Source of the DNA: Promethearchaeota archaeon CR_4
GTDB taxonomy: Archaea; Asgardarchaeota; Lokiarchaeia; Sigyniarchaeales; CR-4
DNA: 7,272 nucleotides
Direction: 5' to 3'
NCBI GenBank assembly: GCA_001940655.1
Contig: MBAA01000175.1
Span: forward strand, 1 to 7,272
Shown here one piece after another: positions 5,938 to 7,272 of this stretch. Within the stretch, counting starts at the first letter, position 1. Every line of letters begins with the position of its first letter. The notes beneath the pieces are model-generated. The model did no database searches and was not told where the DNA came from. It saw only the letters and a program-made list of their open reading frames with translations. The translations under genes were made by a program, and so were the position numbers.

Positions 5938-6735
5938 TTAAGAACCAAGAGTAAAACAGGGGGGTAAAATTCTCTTGTGGGCACTATTCGCGACCTTTTT
6001 TTGTACGAGCTCGATCTCTTGTTCCGTGACCCCGCAGGTCTTCATTAAATCATCTTCGGAACACCCGAGTTCCGTACCGTAGAGAATCTGGTCGAGCTTG
6101 AGATAGGAGATACCTAATTCCCCTTCCGTGGTCTGCCCCGCCCATAAACCTGCACTCGGCGGTCGGTCGACAATTTCCTGGGGCACGCTAAGGAATCGTG
6201 CTAGACGAAAGACTTGCTGTTTGTACAATCCCGTGATAGGTTCGAGGTCCGCCCCCCCGTCTCCGTATTTCGTGAAGTATCCCACCATCCACTCGGATCG
6301 ATTACTCGTGCCGAGTACGCGAGCATTTTTAGTATTGGCATAGGTGTAGAGCAGGGACATCCGAATACGGGGTTTGAGATTGTTCAGGGCAAAGTCCCGT
6401 GCATAGGGATCTTGCGCCTCAAACGATTCCAGGATGGTTTGGATGTTAATGGTTTCGTGAGACAATCCCAACTGGTTAATGACATTAAGGGCATATTGTT
6501 TGTCCAGCATTGTATTGCTCTTGGTCGGCATGAGGATGCAATGCAATTTTTCTTTGCCTAAGGCCTTTACCGCGAGGGTGGCAACGAGGGACGAATCAAC
6601 CCCCCCCGACATGCCAAGAACTGCGTTCCCGGGCACATGGGCTTTAATAAAGGTCACTATCCGTTTCGTAACGTCTGCCCAATCGAGCTCGAAGACCTTC
6701 ACGGGATCCTTCAGAAACTCTGCAACGCGACTCAT
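5938..6735 (-). CDS. nadE: NH3-dependent NAD+ synthetase
   Basis: This enzyme amidates deamido-NAD to NAD+ with ATP and ammonia, the last step of NAD biosynthesis. From the ATG at 6735 it has 265 residues, the usual length of the single-domain ammonia-dependent type; there is no N-terminal glutaminase domain. Motifs include the ATP-pyrophosphatase loop SGGVDSS (43-49), RIRMSLLYTYAN (123-134), GTSNRSEW (142-149), GYFTKYGDGGADLEPI (152-167), LYKQQV (170-175), PPSAGLWAGQTTEGELG (192-208) and a C-terminal HKR (253-255). The frame stays open upstream to an ATG at 6912, but that part overlaps the preceding gene and is not family sequence. A TATA-like box 28 nt before the chosen ATG suggests a leaderless transcript. 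It is followed by pncB after 48 nt and preceded by a phosphodiesterase gene after 53 nt. Confidence 0.96.
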   Translation of the reverse strand: MSRVAEFLKDPVKVFELDWADVTKRIVTFIKAHVPGNAVLGMSGGVDSSLVATLAVKALGKEKLHCILMPTKSNTMLDKQYALNVINQLGLSHETINIQTILESFEAQDPYARDFALNNLKPRIRMSLLYTYANTKNARVLGTSNRSEWMVGYFTKYGDGGADLEPITGLYKQQVFRLARFLSVPQEIVDRPPSAGLWAGQTTEGELGISYLKLDQILYGTELGCSEDDLMKTCGVTEQEIELVQKKVANSAHKRILPPCFTLGS

Positions 6736-6758
6736 TACTAAATTTCTTGCCACTGATC

Positions 6759-6767
6759 CTTTAAAAG
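6759..6767 (-). promoter_or_regulatory. TATA-like box of nadE
   Basis: CTTTTAAAG on the minus strand is centred 28 nt upstream of the nadE ATG, inside the 53-nt gap after the phosphodiesterase gene. The spacing fits a leaderless archaeal promoter, so nadE-pncB may be transcribed independently of the upstream gene. The box lies in a longer self-complementary stretch (CCTTTTAAAGG, one central mismatch). Confidence 0.45.
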
Positions 6768-6788
6768 GTTGCTTCCAGTGTGAGTGTA

Positions 6789-7272
6789 CTACTCTGGCGG
6801 GTGTTCCTGTGTAAAATGTCGCCAAACAAGTGGAAAAATAATCACCGCAATAACAATCCCTGTAAAACAAATTGGGAGTATCCACGTGTAATACTCCGTG
6901 GAAGTCATCCACCCGTCAGGTTCCGTCATTCCTTCAAATAAGTGGGGGGCGTCCGTTGTCACGTAATCTGCGCCGAGACACCACACGTGGGAAAAACGCC
7001 AGGCGGTATTGACACCATACACGTTCAACGGGATTGTCGCGGTTTGGTATGACCGGTAAAAGATATTGAGGAAGTCGTTGGGAGCATTGATCATCTCCTT
7101 GCCGGTCGCACGGAAGGCATCTACTGTGGGATAGACGATAGCCCCTCGTTCCATAAGAACGATCTTTGAAACAGGTGGCGGGAGGGCCGCGAAATCAGCA
7201 GGATCTAAGTCCATAATCCACGCGCCAGCAGTAATATTCGCAGCAGCAATCATCTCATAACAAAGGGAAAAA
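6789..7272 (-). CDS. glycerophosphodiester phosphodiesterase-like protein, C-terminal part
   Basis: The last 160 residues are visible; the frame is still open at the window edge, so the ATG at 7253 is probably internal. The stretch PLNVYGVNTAWRFSHVWCLG followed by ADYVTTDAPHLF is the characteristic last strand-helix-strand of the GDPD TIM barrel (compare the family pattern WTVN...G-D-I-TD-P). Near its end one strong hydrophobic helix (about WILPICFTGIVIAVIIFPLVW) is followed by a short charged tail, so the enzyme is membrane-anchored at its C-terminus, probably with the barrel outside the cell. The family hydrolyses glycerophosphodiesters to an alcohol and glycerol phosphate. The catalytic His-Glu-Asp residues lie in the missing N-terminal part, so activity cannot be judged. 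The TAG stop is 53 nt before nadE. Confidence 0.75.
   Translation of the reverse strand, partial: FSLCYEMIAAANITAGAWIMDLDPADFAALPPPVSKIVLMERGAIVYPTVDAFRATGKEMINAPNDFLNIFYRSYQTATIPLNVYGVNTAWRFSHVWCLGADYVTTDAPHLFEGMTEPDGWMTSTEYYTWILPICFTGIVIAVIIFPLVWRHFTQEHPPE

Noticed and set aside
6736..6912. N-terminal extension of nadE to an ATG at 6912
   Set aside because: It would overlap the phosphodiesterase gene by more than 120 nt, the extra 59 residues are not family sequence, and the ATG at 6735 gives the standard length with a promoter-like box in front.
7251..7253. ATG as the start of the phosphodiesterase-like gene
   Set aside because: The frame is open to the window edge and the visible part is only the C-terminal portion of the barrel, so the true start must lie outside.

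Overview
The window looks archaeal, and most likely comes from an Asgard-type archaeon, though this is an inference and not proven. The signs are TATA-like boxes about 27-28 nt upstream of start codons (fitting leaderless mRNAs), oligo-T tracts on the coding strand just after stop codons, a GGTGAT Shine-Dalgarno at one gene, a lipoprotein-free surface enzyme anchored by a C-terminal IPGY-hydrophobic-KKKK tail, and a seven-helix membrane protein that ends in a longin/profilin-like alpha-beta domain of a kind common in Asgard genomes. Another uncultivated archaeal lineage cannot be excluded. No rRNA, tRNA, CRISPR array, transposase or phage gene was found.

Layout: all complete genes are on the minus strand, so transcription runs from right to left. 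At the right edge (6789-7272) is the C-terminal part of a glycerophosphodiester phosphodiesterase-like protein with a C-terminal membrane helix. Next come NH3-dependent NAD+ synthetase (nadE, 5938-6735) and nicotinate phosphoribosyltransferase (pncB-type, 4540-5889). They are 48 nt apart and are followed by two oligo-T tracts that probably end the transcript. A 670-nt AT-rich gap (3868-4539) holds a 36-nt near-perfect inverted repeat and nothing clearly coding. Then comes a second pair: a HEAT-repeat protein with a C-terminal zinc ribbon (3241-3852) and a seven-helix membrane protein with a cytosolic longin-like domain (2074-3201). A second AT-rich gap (1419-2073) carries a probable hairpin terminator. 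The left part is a secreted, C-terminally anchored serine hydrolase of the beta-lactamase/penicillin-binding-protein fold (114-1418). It converges with the tail of a possible plus-strand gene at the left edge (3-119).

How the genes work together: nadE and the pncB-type gene catalyse the last and first steps of Preiss-Handler NAD salvage (nicotinate to nicotinate mononucleotide, and deamido-NAD to NAD). The middle adenylyltransferase step is not encoded here. The HEAT/zinc-ribbon protein and the seven-helix/longin protein are adjacent, share a reading frame and are separated by a single UAG followed by a small GC hairpin. They probably form a two-gene unit of unknown function and are the least ordinary part of the window. 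The serine hydrolase is an independent surface enzyme in more AT-rich DNA.
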